A stretch of 64,000 nt of DNA from Armillaria gallica (lineage: Eukaryota > Basidiomycota > Agaricomycetes > Agaricales > Physalacriaceae): contig JBANDB010000013.1 in assembly GCA_037576215.1 (NCBI GenBank), positions 434,001 to 498,000 of the forward strand, given 5' to 3'. Shown in pieces: positions 11,217 to 23,611 of the stretch. Position 1 is the stretch's first letter. Each line of letters starts with the position of its first letter. A model generated the notes under the pieces. That model was not told the origin of the DNA. It saw only the letters and a list, made by a program, of their open reading frames with translations, and did not search any database. Made by a program: the position numbers and the translations under genes.

Positions 11217-12932
11217 TGACAAGGCTGGTGACAGGCACTCATGAAACTAAGCATGGCCTAACATGAACACACACAAAACCTACACTCAATCCCACAAAAA
11301 CACACACACACACAATCTCCTTAAGTGCAGAGGGGAGCAAGGAATTTAATTCCACTTGCGTGCTGACAGTATCTCAATATATCCCAGTGAGCTTACTAGA
11401 ACGATGCATGTAACAATGTATAATTATCAAGCTGATCTCCAATTCTCTATTTCCTCAAAGCTTTTTACAAGAGAGCATGGCGAACCATGCAACTCTCAAG
11501 ATAAAGGATATTTCAATAGACAAAACACATGGATATGCAGATCTGCAAAACAACCAAGTTCAGTCATGATCAGTGAGCTCATTAAGTATGACCCGCTGCA
11601 AGATCTAATCTGCATGCGATGCCACCTTTCTCTTAGTTGCTAAACCTGACTTCCAAACTCATCATGATAGAGGCCCTCGGCACTCCCACTCAAATCTCAG
11701 TTATTCTCAAAATCATTTCCACAAGTTCTCACACACAGTGTGCTTGCTCTAACAATGGTCCTGTGAGGTCCAACTGCGCACATCTGTCACACTTTGTGTA
11801 ACTGCTAGAATAGCTCAATCTGGCTGATTCCCTTGCAACTACTTCTAGACCTACACAGAGGCTGGCACAATACAATTTCTCTTTCTTACACTGACCAGAA
11901 AAGAAACAGAGCTTTCTCTCAGATGTAACCAAGTAAACTTCTTGAGACAGGCACAGCATTGCTGCTTCCAAATCTCTTTCTTATCTCAAGTAAACCAAAG
12001 TTTGTATCCAAAATTTCTCTCTTATTCAATTTCTCTGTGAGCTTGCTAAACTTGTGTTATAGCTGAGGCTTGAAGTTACTAACTCTTATGCAGCACAACA
12101 AGTCCAGATCTGAACTGAAACTTTATTATAGTATGTGAGGGGTATATAGCTTGACTTATTACATGAAATCTACTCTACTTATACTACAGGAGATTGATTG
12201 TTACAAATGGATTTTTAGTAATTTACTTCTTTTTTAGCTAGATATTCCTCATCCGAGTTGGCACAGTGCTCTAGGCAGCATACCACTCATTCCTCTTTTT
12301 AGTAGTGTAAAGAGCTAAGCAATGTCAACATTGCTTGCCTTAGCAGCAGAGTAGCTCGTGAGTGTGCACTCAATGGCTGCTTAATCCTTGATCACTGATC
12401 ACACTTCATATTTGGCTTTCGGGTCTGCTCTGAAGGTGACAGCATCATATTCTAGACCCGGTAACTAAGAAATGCTTCAGCTTCCCACCCTGCTTGCTAT
12501 TTCCATTAGCTGAAGTCTGTTTCTAGACCATGCCCAGGATTTTTTTGATTACCCCACGCATGATATTGTTTTTCCAGATCTCCAGGGACCACATGTCATA
12601 GATTACAGACATGTTGTTATCTAAATTAGCCTCAGCCCATGTACAAGTGCATTCCACTGTAGTTGAATTCTCTATTGCAAACAGGTGGTTTGGCAAGCTA
12701 GCTCACCCTTTGGCCTTGTTGCTGTGCATGCCTATAAGGTACAGTGCAATGACGAAAGTCCTTATGTTTCAATTCCATTGCTTCTTTTTCTATTATAGAG
12801 CTCTCTATCTTGGTGATCTTGCTTCATGTGCCACTTGCACTGTCAGCCCATTTGCGATACCTCTGCATTGATAATGTGTAAGGTATGACATTTTTGCAAA
12901 ATTACACCCTTAGACATGCTGCAGGTGTGACA
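11217..12932 (-). repeat. R2 inner copy (1716 bp), inverted inside outer R2
   Basis: It starts TGACAAGGCTGG and ends GGTGTGACA on the window strand, opposite in orientation to the outer copy. Flanks are ACAG (11213-11216) and ATGG (12933-12936); the uninterrupted site would read ACGG, so each flank looks like a CG decay product. The outer R2 sequence joins exactly across this insertion. Several ORFs here (for example 12611-12871) are only R2 sequence. A (CA)n tract lies near 11300. Confidence 0.8.
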
Positions 12933-14767
12933 ATGGAATTAAAACATAAGGACTTCATTGTTGCATTGTACCTTACAGGCATGCACAGCAATAAGGCCAA
13001 AGGGTAAGCTAGCTTGCTAAACCACCTGTTTGCAATAGAGAATTCAACTTCAGTGGGATGCACTTGTATGCAGGCTGAGGCTAATTTAGATAACAATGTG
13101 TCTGTAATCTATGACACATGGTCCCTGGAGATCTGGAAAAATAATATCATGCTTGAGGTAATCAAGAGAACTCTGGGCATGGCCTAGAAACAGACTTCAG
13201 CTGATGGAAATAGCAAGCAGGCTCAGAATCCAAAGCATTTCTTGGTTACCAAGTCTAGAATATGATTCTGTCACCTTTGGAGCAGATTTGAAAGCTGAAT
13301 ACGAAGTATGATCAGTGATTGAGGATTAAGTAACTATTGAGTGTATGCCAGTGAGCTACTCTGTTGCTTGAGTGAGTGATATAGATGCCACTTAGTTCTT
13401 TGGAACTACTAAACAGAGGAAAAAGTGGAGTACTGTAACAGTTCAAATGAAAGAGTATTGGCCAACAACAAGTTAAATTACTAAAAAGCTGTTTGTAACA
13501 ATCAATTGCCTGTAGTATAAGTAGAATAGAAATTCATGTAATAAGCAAGCTACATACCCCCCACATACCATAATAAAGTTTCAGTTCAGATCTGGACTTG
13601 TTGCGCTGCATAAGAGTTAGTAACTTCAAGTCTCAGCTATAACACAAGTTTAGCAAGCTCACAGAGAAATTGAATAAGAGAGAAATTTTGGATACAAACT
13701 TTGGTTTACTTGAAATAAGAAAGAGATTTGGAGGCAGTGATGCTGTGCCAGTCTTGAGAAAGTTTCCCTGGTTACATCTGAGAGAAAGCTCTGTTCCTTT
13801 TCTGGTTCAGTGTAAGAAAGAGAAATTGTATTGTGCCAGCCTCTGTGTAGGTCTAGAAGTAGTTGCAAGGGAATCAGCCAGATTGAGCTGTTCTAGCAGT
13901 TGCACAAAGTGTGACAGGTACACGCAGTTGGACCTCGCAGCACTGTTGTTAGAGCAAGTGCACTGTGTGTGAGGACTTGTGTGGATGGTTTCTGAAAATA
14001 ATTGTGATGTGATTGAGAGTGCCAAGGGCCTCTATCGCGATAAGTTTGGGAGTCAGGTTTAGCAACTAAGAGAAAGGCGGTGTCACACACAGATTGGATC
14101 TAGTGGTGAGTTGTACTTAGCGAGCTCACTGACTGAACTTGGTCGTTTTACAGATCTGTGTGTCTGTGTGTTTTGGTTATTGAAATATCCTTTGTTTTGA
14201 GGATTGCATGATTTGCCATACTCTCTTGTAAAAAGCTTTGAGGAAATAGAGAATTGGAAATCAGCTTGATAATTATACATTGTTACATGCATGTTCTAGC
14301 GAGCTCACTGGGATATATTGAGATACTGTCGGTGCACAAGTGGAATTAAATTCCTTGCTCTCCTCTGCACTTAAGGAGATTGTGTGTGTGTGTGTTTTGT
14401 GAGATTGAGTGTAGGTTTTGTATGTGTTCACACTAGGTCATGCTCAGTTTCACAGGTGCCTGTCACCAGCCTTGTCAACATGCATGCCACAGACCTTCAC
14501 TTCTGATATTCAGTTCAAATATCAACTTGGTTTAGCCAAATTTCTCTTTGACTCTAAGTCTAATCTATCACTCTCAAGTCCACAGCCTCCACTCTATTGA
14601 ACTATCTCTTCCCTATCCAAACCTTCACTCTCCATGGATTTTGCCTCACAATCCAATCTCAGGGCTTTGGCTTAAGAGTGATGTTGCTAATAGCTTCACC
14701 AAAGCCCATGCACTCTGCAGACCTCTACTCATGCTAGTTACCTTGTCTATTTGGCACATCTCTAACA

Positions 14768-15457
14768 GAAGCCTGCCCAGTTATGGAGGACAAATACACT
14801 GACTTGCCATGGCATGAATATTGAAAAGAATCATAACATCCTGGCTATAAGATAGTGGTTCACAGCTACTGAACAAATTGCCAGTACATGTTTGGCAGGT
14901 GGTTCAAAAGCTGAGGAATAACCATTTGTAAATGATAGAAGATTTGAGAGGGAGAATATCAGAAAGAAGTAAAGAAGAGTCATATAGCTGCTTACTGTCA
15001 TCCAGTCTACTTTAGAAAAATAAATATTGACTCTGCATCTATGATATGAAGCAATAAGAATTGCATAGACATCATAGCAGTATAAAGTGATGAGTAAATT
15101 AGATCCAGCAGTCTATTGCATTGTAAGAAATTGCCACTGTCACCCTCCTGGAGTTATGCACAGAATAAACTTGTCTGTACATCTTCATCAGGAAGAAAGA
15201 ACTCACTGCTGAATAATGTGAACTTAGAACTGGAAACCAAAGTCATCAACAAGAGGAAACAAGGCACAAGTCAAGCAATGGCACCTTTTAGAAAAACATC
15301 AGTAAGGCAAAAGTTGGAATGAAAAAGCCAGTATGTTTTGAGTGCCTTTGTGTTGATGCCTATGACTCTAGATATTAGCACTGAGGTTCATGGGAAGGAC
15401 ATCAGCCACAATGGGGTCAAGAAGGAATTTTAGGATAGAAGAGGTGAGAGGTGTTGC
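14768..15457. other. decayed spacer, no supported gene
   Basis: CG-poor sequence between two oppositely oriented R4 LTR copies. A 68-codon open frame at 15116-15322 is unrecognised. Confidence 0.4.
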
Positions 15458-15910
15458 TGTTAGAGATGTGCCAAATAGACCAAGTTAACTTGCATAAGTG
15501 AAACTCAGCAGAGTGCATGGGCTTTGGTGAAGCTATTAGCAATGTCACCCTTGAGCCGAAGCTCTGAGATTGGATTGCAGAGTGGAGTCCATGAGGAGCA
15601 AAGGTTTGGATAGAGAGTAAAGATAGCCCAACAGAGTGGAGGTCATGGACTTGAGAGTGATAGAGTTTAGACTTAAAGTCAGAGAGAGATTTGGCTAAAC
15701 CAAGTTGATATTCAAACTGAGTATCTATAAGTGATTTTACAGTATATATATGAGTAGTTTAATCTGAGTCGAAGTCCAATGGACTCCAACAGTGGTCTGT
15801 TCACTACTGGATTTGGGTTCTAGAATTAATATGTGAAATAGTAAAATAAAATGATAAATGAAATATTAAATGGTGGAGAGTAATGGTGAGTGGCCAGAGG
15901 CTGCAATTTG
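15458..15910 (-). repeat. R4 LTR, truncated inverted copy
   Basis: The sequence starts TGTTAGAGATG and is the reverse complement of the R4 copies at 26686 and 39259. Similarity fades near 15910, so the U3 end is missing. No target duplication was found. Confidence 0.7.
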
Positions 15911-18100
15911 TCATGGGCTAATTGGCAGTAACTAATGCTCCTACATCACATGTCTTGATTTGACTCTAAAAGCTAGCACTAGCACCAAGTAGCACTGTAT
16001 CAGTATACATGATCTGAGCTTCTGCTTTGATCTCTGATGTCTGTTTAGTGCTATCCATTTGTTTAAGCAATAAAGTGTACTCATAGCGCTAACTCTCTCA
16101 GAACCACTTTGGACAAGATCAACACTTTCAGCCATCTTGCTAATCATCTTGTGGTTTATCACTTTGTACATCAATGTCTTTGCATTCACTCAAATTGAAG
16201 ACCGCTTTGGTGAACAGCCTATCTTTGCTATGGCATATAATAATCCTGACTGCAGAACATAGCATGTAGAAGGTTTCACTTGATATCATGCTCGATGACT
16301 TCTAGGCTGTAACCCAGATGAATATTGAAGAGGTTTTTGTTTTATCCAACAGTTATATTCAGGCTTTGCATGTGAATGAAGTCGACAAGAGAAAGAAGAG
16401 GGTTGGGAACCTGGGGCAGAACCACACAAGTGGCAACTAACATGTTCTCAGCTGGATTGAGGACATTATTGCAGATTGTCTGGCCAAGGGATTTAAGAAG
16501 ATGGATATGGCATGAGTTCCTTCTCATTGCCTCTCTTTTCATATGGTTGATTATATGTGGTAGGCAATCATTAAGAAGCATTTTGACCAATCTGTCCTGC
16601 TGGAATCACAGCCATTCTGAATTGGAACATCATGAAACTGTTGCACTGTCATCTGAAAGTACAGCTAAGGTATATCCTTTTTTGGCAATGGCTTCTGAAT
16701 GGCCAATGCTAAATCAACCAATCCTATACTATAGCTGCATCTTATCAAGAAATCTTGTTTGACTTTGACTTGTTAGCTAGATTGTGAGTCTCCTGCTATG
16801 CCTTTCACTTTTTCACTAATGCCTAATACTTTATAGTTTGTCATCTTCTTAAAAAAAGATACAGAAATTTGATGTTTCACCAAGCCCTGTATTTTTGTGT
16901 TATCATCTACATTGGTTTGCTTTCAATACTGTCAAGGACAAGGTTTCCTTTTTCATTTTCAGACTTTTGTAAGCTGCATAAGCTAACTGAAGGCACAGAT
17001 CATTTGCATGCCCTCCAATGCCATGCAACCACCGATAAAGTCTTGTAAATGAGCTCACATAGACAAAGCAGTAGCCCATCTGTTGAAAACAATAATATCT
17101 CATGCTTTCCATATAGATCTATCCTAGGAAAGCTGTAGTCTTTGCTTCATCAGTCAGTCATTCTGGCTCTTGATTGCCAAATCTAATTCCTGCACACTGG
17201 AATGTAGCTTCTCTATTGGAATCAACTTCAATCCAAATGAGTAAAGAAATTAGGCTTCTACAGAATGATTAGCAGCTACTAATACCTTTTTTGCCTTTGC
17301 TAGAGCAAGTTTGTGCATGATATTCCTGGGAGTCGCTTCAACAAGCATTAACACCCAACCTTATTGCTGTTAATGATCTGTAGCCTCCCAGTATTGATCA
17401 TTTCATCAACATCCACTCACATTTCTTTAAACACATTGTACATTGATACTCCAAGCATAGCATCATTATCCTGGCTACCTGGTCACATTGAGGCTATCAT
17501 GTGAGCCATATGTTGACTGATGAGATAGATAGTGTGTGCTATGCTTCTTTCACAAGCTCTTTTGGTATGCCTGGATTTACTTCTGCCATCATCAAACAGA
17601 ATCTGGTATCACTGTTCTGTATATTGCAAAGGTGTGATTATGTGATATTATTTTAAAGCAATAAACTGATGGGTTTTTTTCTTCTAGTCTGCTATGAAAG
17701 AGACTAGATGAATGGAATGACAACTGCAGCATATGTCTGTAGTCCCTTCCCTTGGATACTGAACTGGATAGATGTTTATCATCATCACCAATGGAAAGTA
17801 AACACTCTCATATAGATACCCTGGGGCTATTTATGTAGGCACTTACTGTTATCTGAAATAAAACATGTTCAAAGTCCTAATGCAGAATACAGGTCCCTCA
17901 ATTAAAATCCTAGTAAAAATAAAACCAAGTCGAAAGAAGGTCTTTCAATACTACACTGGCATTTAGTCCAAAGCCAAAAAGGCAAGAGTTCACATGAAGA
18001 CACTGATCAGTTATAAGGCATAGCTTCATGAGCTAGACAACGTTCATTCAAAATCAAGATGTCAATATTACCTCCAATCAGCTTACTAATTTTTCCTGAC
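15911..18100. other. CG-poor decayed DNA, no supported gene
   Basis: Open frames such as 16376-16762 (128 codons, plus strand) have no motif I recognise. Broken plus-strand phrases such as EDRFGEQPIFAMAYNN near 16200 hint at an old coding sequence but cannot be assigned. Confidence 0.4.
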
Positions 18101-18119
18101 CCTTCCTTATGGACAGGTA

Positions 18120-18960
18120 GCCTGGATCAAGCTCAAGCTCCAATGGAAATGGCCTGACTAGTGAACACCAGAAGAACTGGTAAGACTGTCCTCAATGTTG
18201 ACTGGATTCAGGACCCACTGAATATCACTCAGCTCTTCAAACTTGCTCTCACTCCCTCCTTGCTTAAAAGGACAAACTATGCATAGCCAAGAAATCCACT
18301 TATTCTACATCACACCACTTATGCACACACTTCCTGTCTCTGCCATAACAAAACCAACTGGGCTGTCCAGATTTGATGTAGTCAAATTGCCTTTGATGTA
18401 TGTAGTGATCCATCTCTCCTATTCAGAACTGATGCCAGCCACAAAAGTGCATAGAGCTTTATTCACATTGAGTGGGCTCTTCTTTTCTCTTTAGATAGGA
18501 GTAGAAAAGACTTTGGCTGTCGTGATGAATCTGAGACTGGCATGGGAGGATGCATTTCTTCTTTGCTTCACATTTCACCAATGGCACCTGCATAAAGTCA
18601 ATGGAAAGACATAACTTGTGGATATCAACAAATGGAGCCCACCTGGCTGGATAGGATGGCAAGATCCCTAATTAATGAATCTGCATCTTAAAGAAATGAT
18701 CTCAAGAAGCTGCCACATTTCTCCACCTCTGCATTGAACTTAGAATTCAAAACAGCCAGTAAACAGCAAGCTAGGAATGAAACAAAAGAGAGATTATGAG
18801 ATAAGATTTACAAAATCCAAGCTTAGAGGCAGAGGAAACTACTGGTAATACAAATGCACTGCTAGAGTTGGGATATGTGTTCATTATCCAGGCAGCAGGA
18901 CATTCTCCAAGTACTGACTTGACAGCAAGGTGAGATAGTCGCTTTGACAACATATGAGTA
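18120..18960 (+). pseudogene. unidentified broken coding sequence
   Basis: A plus-strand frame reads coherently through several stops. At about 18535-18660 it gives LAWEDAFLLCFTFHQWHLHK and NKWSPPGWIGWQDP, then LKEMISRSCHISPPLH and KQKRDYEIRFTKSKL up to about 18830. The tryptophan-rich composition and continuity through TAA/TGA codons look like a decayed real gene rather than chance. Upstream, VDWIQDPLNITQLFKLALTP near 18195-18255 may belong to it. No family could be named with confidence. Confidence 0.35.
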
Positions 18961-21500
18961 TCTGACTGCAGAGCACTTTGTGGCCAATTGTCAGTTTCTT
19001 ATTGGGTGCTACCATGCTACTATTGGAATCCTTAATAGGGATGTTTGATGTTTGCTACAGTTATCTTTGCTCTACTGATGTCAAGTCTGCATTGTTGATT
19101 TTGAAAGTGTTATACAAAAGAAGGGGTGTGGCTGCAGAAAAGTGACTTCTCAGCCATCTATGTATTGAGTATTACTACATTCACTTTGCTATCTAGACCA
19201 CACAGATGCCTCTGAGGCCTCATAGCCACAGGCTTATAGCTACTTACAGTATTTATTTTCAAGTAGCAATATAGTGATATGCCTACAGTCTTAACTAGTG
19301 CTTTCTTGATACACCTATAGCTCTATGATCAAGATATGTCTGAGATGATGGCAATATCAATACATGAATGATTTACTTATGGTAAGCATACAAAGCCACC
19401 AGAGTCTCGTCATATGGTTAAGAGAGTCATGACCTGAAGTATTTCAGACTAAAACTACACACTTGAAGAAAGAAGTACTTATGTCTGCTGTATGACTTGT
19501 AGATTTGACAATGTCTCAGGTAAGCTCACCAGCTATCAAAAAAAAAAAGACTCGAGCACTAGCCTAGTAAGCAAGTAGATTACATCAGTGCCAATCTCAA
19601 AGGAGTATAGAGAGATGCACTGCAAACATATTCATAGGCAAAATAGTTTGTAGAATAGGGGAGACTGTATGAAATGCCTATATAAGTAGTAACTATCTAC
19701 TGTTCCCTCCCAGGATGTGGAACACCAACATTTGATAGCATGTATAGATGTAATTGGCTTCAAAGATGCTTTTTGAAGTTGGTATCATGATATCAGGTCA
19801 TCAGCATGCATTGGCAGCAGATTCCACTCAGATGAGGTGAGTTTGAAGAAGTCAAAAAGACATCATAGGAATCATAGTGGCAATGTGGCTGCATTCCAAC
19901 AAAATCTTCCTCCTATACTAAAATCACAAAATTATAAGAAATTATTACTCTCAGTCAGCTGGTATCCCCTAGAGTGCAATCCACATTGCTCAGCACTGAG
20001 AAGTATAGATGTAAGGAACTAGGGTAATCCTACCTTCCCAGCAATACATGTATGCACACAATAGCACAGGAAACAATGTAGGGAAGATCTGACTTGTGTA
20101 CAACATTCCACTTTACTCGAGAACTCTAATTAGTATGAATTATGGCTTGCTAAGGAAAGGTGCAGGACTGAAACCTGGTTGCATATGGAGACTATACAAT
20201 GTAAACACATGTTGCTAGTGATTCCAAGTGATATCCAAATACTGGATGATGCCTTCCTTTTGATGTGTGATAAGAGTAAGTGGTGTATGAATCATGAGCA
20301 GCCACCTCTATTTTGGAAGAAAAGAATGATTGCCATTCATTAATCTCTTGCTGGATATTAGTTGAATATAACATAAAGTGTGGAATCACACTTTGATGGA
20401 AGAAGCAAGGAGCAAAGTGTATTCACAATATTCAGTTGAAAATTAGAAGAATATACAGGTTTCTAGAGGCCTGATTAGCATGTGTTTGATAAAACTGAGC
20501 CTTCTTAAAATTTATTTACAAAACAGGGCTTTCCTAGCCAAGATGAATGTGATTAGATTCATTGAAAATTTGGTCAAGTTTGATATTATAGAAACAACTG
20601 ACACTTGTACTGAAATGACAAATTTCATGCCAGTTTCTAAAGGTTTCTGAGCTTCTGAAATTAAATGTTTTTAGTACAATTTCCATTATGAAATGTGATT
20701 CCAAATAGTCTTATCTCATTTCAATTTGGAGAATTGATACAAAGAAGACTAGTAGTGATTCTATAGAACATTTGTTTCTCTGCTGATTAAAATCTACTTT
20801 GGCTGAGCAGCTTCCTGGCCGATGGCTGCCATAGTAGCAGGTACTGAAATAAGTTTTGAAATCTCCCTGAATAAACTGAACTTGCAACCTTAGTGATTGG
20901 CCCAAGTAATAAATTAAGCTGGATGATTGAGTTTTTTCTTTGATGCCTCTGCCATTGATGGTGGTGTCAATATCTACCCACACTCTGCCATTTATGTAGT
21001 AGCAGCTGTGCACTGGTCTTTGCTTCTTTCCCTATAATTTTAAATCACATTCTGAAAATAAATATATATTCAATCAAGTCTAGATGTATATGCAATAGAA
21101 GACTATTTAACCAATGACCTTGGCATCCCTGAAAACCATATACTATTGTCATCCTAAGATAGATGTCACCCATAATAAATAAAGGTCATGTGATTGATTG
21201 TGACATGACCAAATCAGGTGACAATTTCACAAAAATATTGCTCATGCCTTTCTTGTGAGTTTTCATATGTGCAACATACTAATGTGCTCATTAACATGAT
21301 GCAGCAGTTCTTTTTTTATAGTCCATTAGGCTGGCCATGCTAAAAAAGTCAAGACATATCTTGACAAAGATAGCTAATGTCTTTAAAGCAGTAGAGGCAT
21401 TAAAAACTGGAGTAAAAAGGACTATTGAATGGCCATCACCTACTAAGAAAAAGAGATGAAAGGTGCTGGAAAACAAGGAGAATATCTGTTATCCTTGCAT
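18961..21500. other. CG-poor decayed DNA, no supported gene
   Basis: Short ORFs only. A 12-bp A run lies near 19541. Nothing else was recognised on either strand. Confidence 0.4.
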
Positions 21501-21531
21501 TTACTTGATGAAAGCTAACCTTTTCTAGGAT

Positions 21532-21933
21532 TTGGACATTCAATCCTTGTCTCAGCAATTGATGATATCTCTTGATGGTGTTCCTAGGCCTGATGAAATA
21601 ATTGTTGTCTTCTCATGGCCATCAAATCCCATGACCTCACATCAAAGTGTATCCATTTATTTATCATTCCCTGAAACCCCAATAGAAGCCTTCAAACAAT
21701 TCTGTCAAATCTTTCAACTAAAGCCACCTTCTCCCCCATCTGCACCATTCTCTGATGCAGACAATGAATCTGTTTTAGCTATCCAGATTAGGAATGAGGA
21801 TGATCTAAGTTCACTTTCAGTCAAATCTCATCAGCTATCCATTTGCTCAATATTGAATATATCTGATGATCATAACACAGATCTCAATTATTCTGAAATG
21901 ACAGCTGCTGTCAAAGTATGTCAAAAATCATGA
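21532..21933 (+). CDS. unrecognised 133-codon open frame
   Basis: An uninterrupted plus-strand frame encodes a Ser/Asp-rich protein with motifs such as DEIIVVFSWPSNPM and PETPIEAFKQFCQIF. It is longer than most frames in this decayed stretch and has fairly ordered composition, so it may be an exon of an old gene. No family was identified. It lies about 290 bp upstream of the Tc1-type fragment on the same strand, but no functional link can be shown. Confidence 0.3.
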   Translation: MDIQSLSQQLMISLDGVPRPDEIIVVFSWPSNPMTSHQSVSIYLSFPETPIEAFKQFCQIFQLKPPSPPSAPFSDADNESVLAIQIRNEDDLSSLSVKSHQLSICSILNISDDHNTDLNYSEMTAAVKVCQKS

Positions 21934-22224
21934 GAATCACATCAGTTTCTTAATGAATTAAGGAAAGACAGGCCCATCTGCTGAAATATGTGCTCCACCT
22001 CTGTCTTCTGAACCAAGAGATGATGTGTTGAGGCATATTGGATAAATTCACCAAGCACCACAAGTTCTCTAGGCCATGCATGCACTGGATGATCTCCAGA
22101 AAATTCTACACCCACCACAAAAAAATAATGCTCTAAGGGATTTTGATTCAGAGATTGATCTTTTTGCCTGATCCCAAATGAAGGATATGTGAGTGCTTCT
22201 TTCATTTTACTAATCCTCTATTGC

Positions 22225-22445
22225 TTACACATCAATGCTGGACAGCATCATCTATTCAGGCAGCTGTGTCATTACTAAGAGGCACTTACTGTGCTCAAAT
22301 TCTTCAGGATCTCTGTTGGCGGTTCATCAGTGATCGTACAATCCTTCCCATTAATCTCTATGGCGACTGGAATGAAAGCATGCTCATTAATGAGGACTTT
22401 GCTCAGGACCTCAATCTCTATTTACAGGAGCTTGGAAAAGACATC
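22225..22445 (+). pseudogene. fragment resembling N-terminal region of a Tc1-type transposase gene
   Basis: The frame reads SIQAAVSLLRGTYCAQIL then INLYGDWNESMLINEDFAQD and LNLYLQELGKDI. From memory, this block precedes the DDE domain in Agaricomycete Tc1-like transposase proteins. The catalytic domain is absent; the frame passes directly into chromovirus integrase sequence, so the gene is truncated. The assignment rests on recognition alone and is moderate. Confidence 0.45.
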
Positions 22446-22870
22446 AAGATTACTTGCTCTACTGCAAAATTTGTGGAGAAATTTCTTGGTCCATTTGAAA
22501 TCATATCTCAGCCAGCTTTCCATTCCTTTACCCTCAAACTTTCATTGGACCTCCGAGCCATCCACCCTGTCTTCCATGTATCACAACTTAAATCTGTAAA
22601 AGAAAATACTATCTCTAACCACACTTAACCTCCACCACCTCTGGTGGAAATCAATGGTGAAGAGCAGTATGAAATAGCTCAGATGCTAGACTCCAGGCTT
22701 GACTGCCAGTTCTGGTATCCTCTTCTCTACAGGATTTAATGGCTAGGCTATGAAGGCATCAACAAAAAGTTTGCTTGGTTACTGGCCACCAAATTTTCTG
22801 CTGATGAATTTATTAAAGATTTTTACTATCATTATCTAGACAAATCAGGACCATTAGCCAAAGTCACTAT
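22446..22870 (+). pseudogene. chromovirus integrase C-terminus and chromodomain remnant
   Basis: The frame reads KFVEKFLGPFEIISQPAFHS, then IHPVFHVSQLKSVKENTI, PPPPLVEINGEEQYEIAQML and a degenerate chromodomain (WLGYEG, FAWLLATKFSADEFIKDFY). This is the end of a classical fungal chromovirus pol, from a different lineage than A/B/C. It is fused in frame to a Tc1-type fragment upstream. TAA and TAG stops interrupt it. The 5' part of the retrotransposon is missing, so this is a relic. Confidence 0.8.
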
Positions 22871-23141
22871 CTGAAAATCCACCATCTAACTTCCTTTTGC
22901 CTGGTAACATCATCAGTTTCCATCAGCTCTGACCCTCTCTATTTCAAATTGAATCCACAAAAACTATTGCAAATTCATTTCCTAATCAGAAACAGAACCC
23001 ATCAGCTCAGCTCTCCCTTTTTTCTTAATTCCTAACACTTCAACTCTAAGAAAGTCAATATAATGAGACCCCTGGGGCCCCAGCAATGTACGATGCTATT
23101 AAGAAAATGCAAATAAACAATATACAAAGGCAGTAAAGAGT
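22871..23141. other. spacer, nothing recognised
   Basis: Pyrimidine-rich decayed sequence between the chromovirus relic and the minus-strand coiled-coil gene. It may include the 3' flank of either. Confidence 0.3.
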
Positions 23142-23611
23142 TCAAGAGGCCTCAGCACTGGACAGACCTGCCATATCTACATTCTCTATTTTTTTGATCT
23201 TCTCTTCCCCTAATTCCATCTCCTGCACTAACACTGGCTCCACATCTTCATACATTTCAACTTCACTCTCCACCTCAATATCTTTTTCCTGCTTATATGC
23301 CCTTATCTGCACCATCACTTGCCATTGGAGCTCCTTCTCCACTTCTTTCTCTGCATTCAACTCTGGCAATGGCATCTTGAGCAAGGTATCTAAGTCCAGG
23401 ATGCCAATGGATTCCACTCCTGGGACTATGTCCTTATGAATCTCCTTCAAGTCCAGCAGCTCATCTGAATCCTCTATCTGGTAGCCTTCCTGATCCTTCA
23501 GCAATCTTTTCTAAAGCTGCCATTTTTTTTAGCATTCATGTGTGTTGTAGAAATCCTAACAGGCCTGCAGGAACTTGTTGCAGGCCAACATCTGCTCATG
23601 TAGCCCAGTGG

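Larger units (their letters stand above)
10788..14477 (+). repeat. R2 outer copy (1.7-kb LTR-like repeat), interrupted
   Basis: This copy starts TGTCATGC and ends CCTTGTCA. After removing the MITE and the inner R2 it is about 1.70 kb, like the inner copy. Flanks are ATGT (10784-10787) and ACAT (14478-14481), which fit a decayed 4-bp duplication of ACGT. The same ACGT lies at bases 5-8 of the R4 LTR (ATGT in one R4 copy, ACAT in another), so the insertion site is confirmed. In this orientation it has a TATA-like TATAAG near 13515 and AATAAA near 13570, consistent with an LTR. No internal coding region of the parent element was seen. Confidence 0.75.
10780..14767 (+). repeat. R4 solo LTR copy, split by nested R2 insertion
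   Basis: The first 8 bases (TGTTATGT, 10780-10787) and the remainder (14478-14767, ending CTCTAACA) form one R4 LTR when the R2 element between them is removed. They match the full R4 copies at 26686 and 39259, although this copy lacks about 230 bp of the middle. Flanks AAAGC (10775-10779) and GAAGC (14768-14772) differ by one transition and are a plausible 5-bp target duplication, making this a solo LTR. Confidence 0.75.

Noticed and set aside
11217..14477. Giant palindrome or hairpin RNA locus
   Set aside because: Flanking duplications and exact rejoining of the outer R2 show an inverted nested insertion.
14478..15910. R4 copies as the two LTRs of one element
   Set aside because: They are in opposite orientations and there is no retrotransposon coding between them.
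19541..19552. A run as a LINE/SINE poly(A) tail
   Set aside because: No adjoining LINE/SINE sequence or target duplication could be found.
23194..23439. Ser-rich plus-strand ORF
   Set aside because: Antisense shadow of the acidic tail of the coiled-coil gene.
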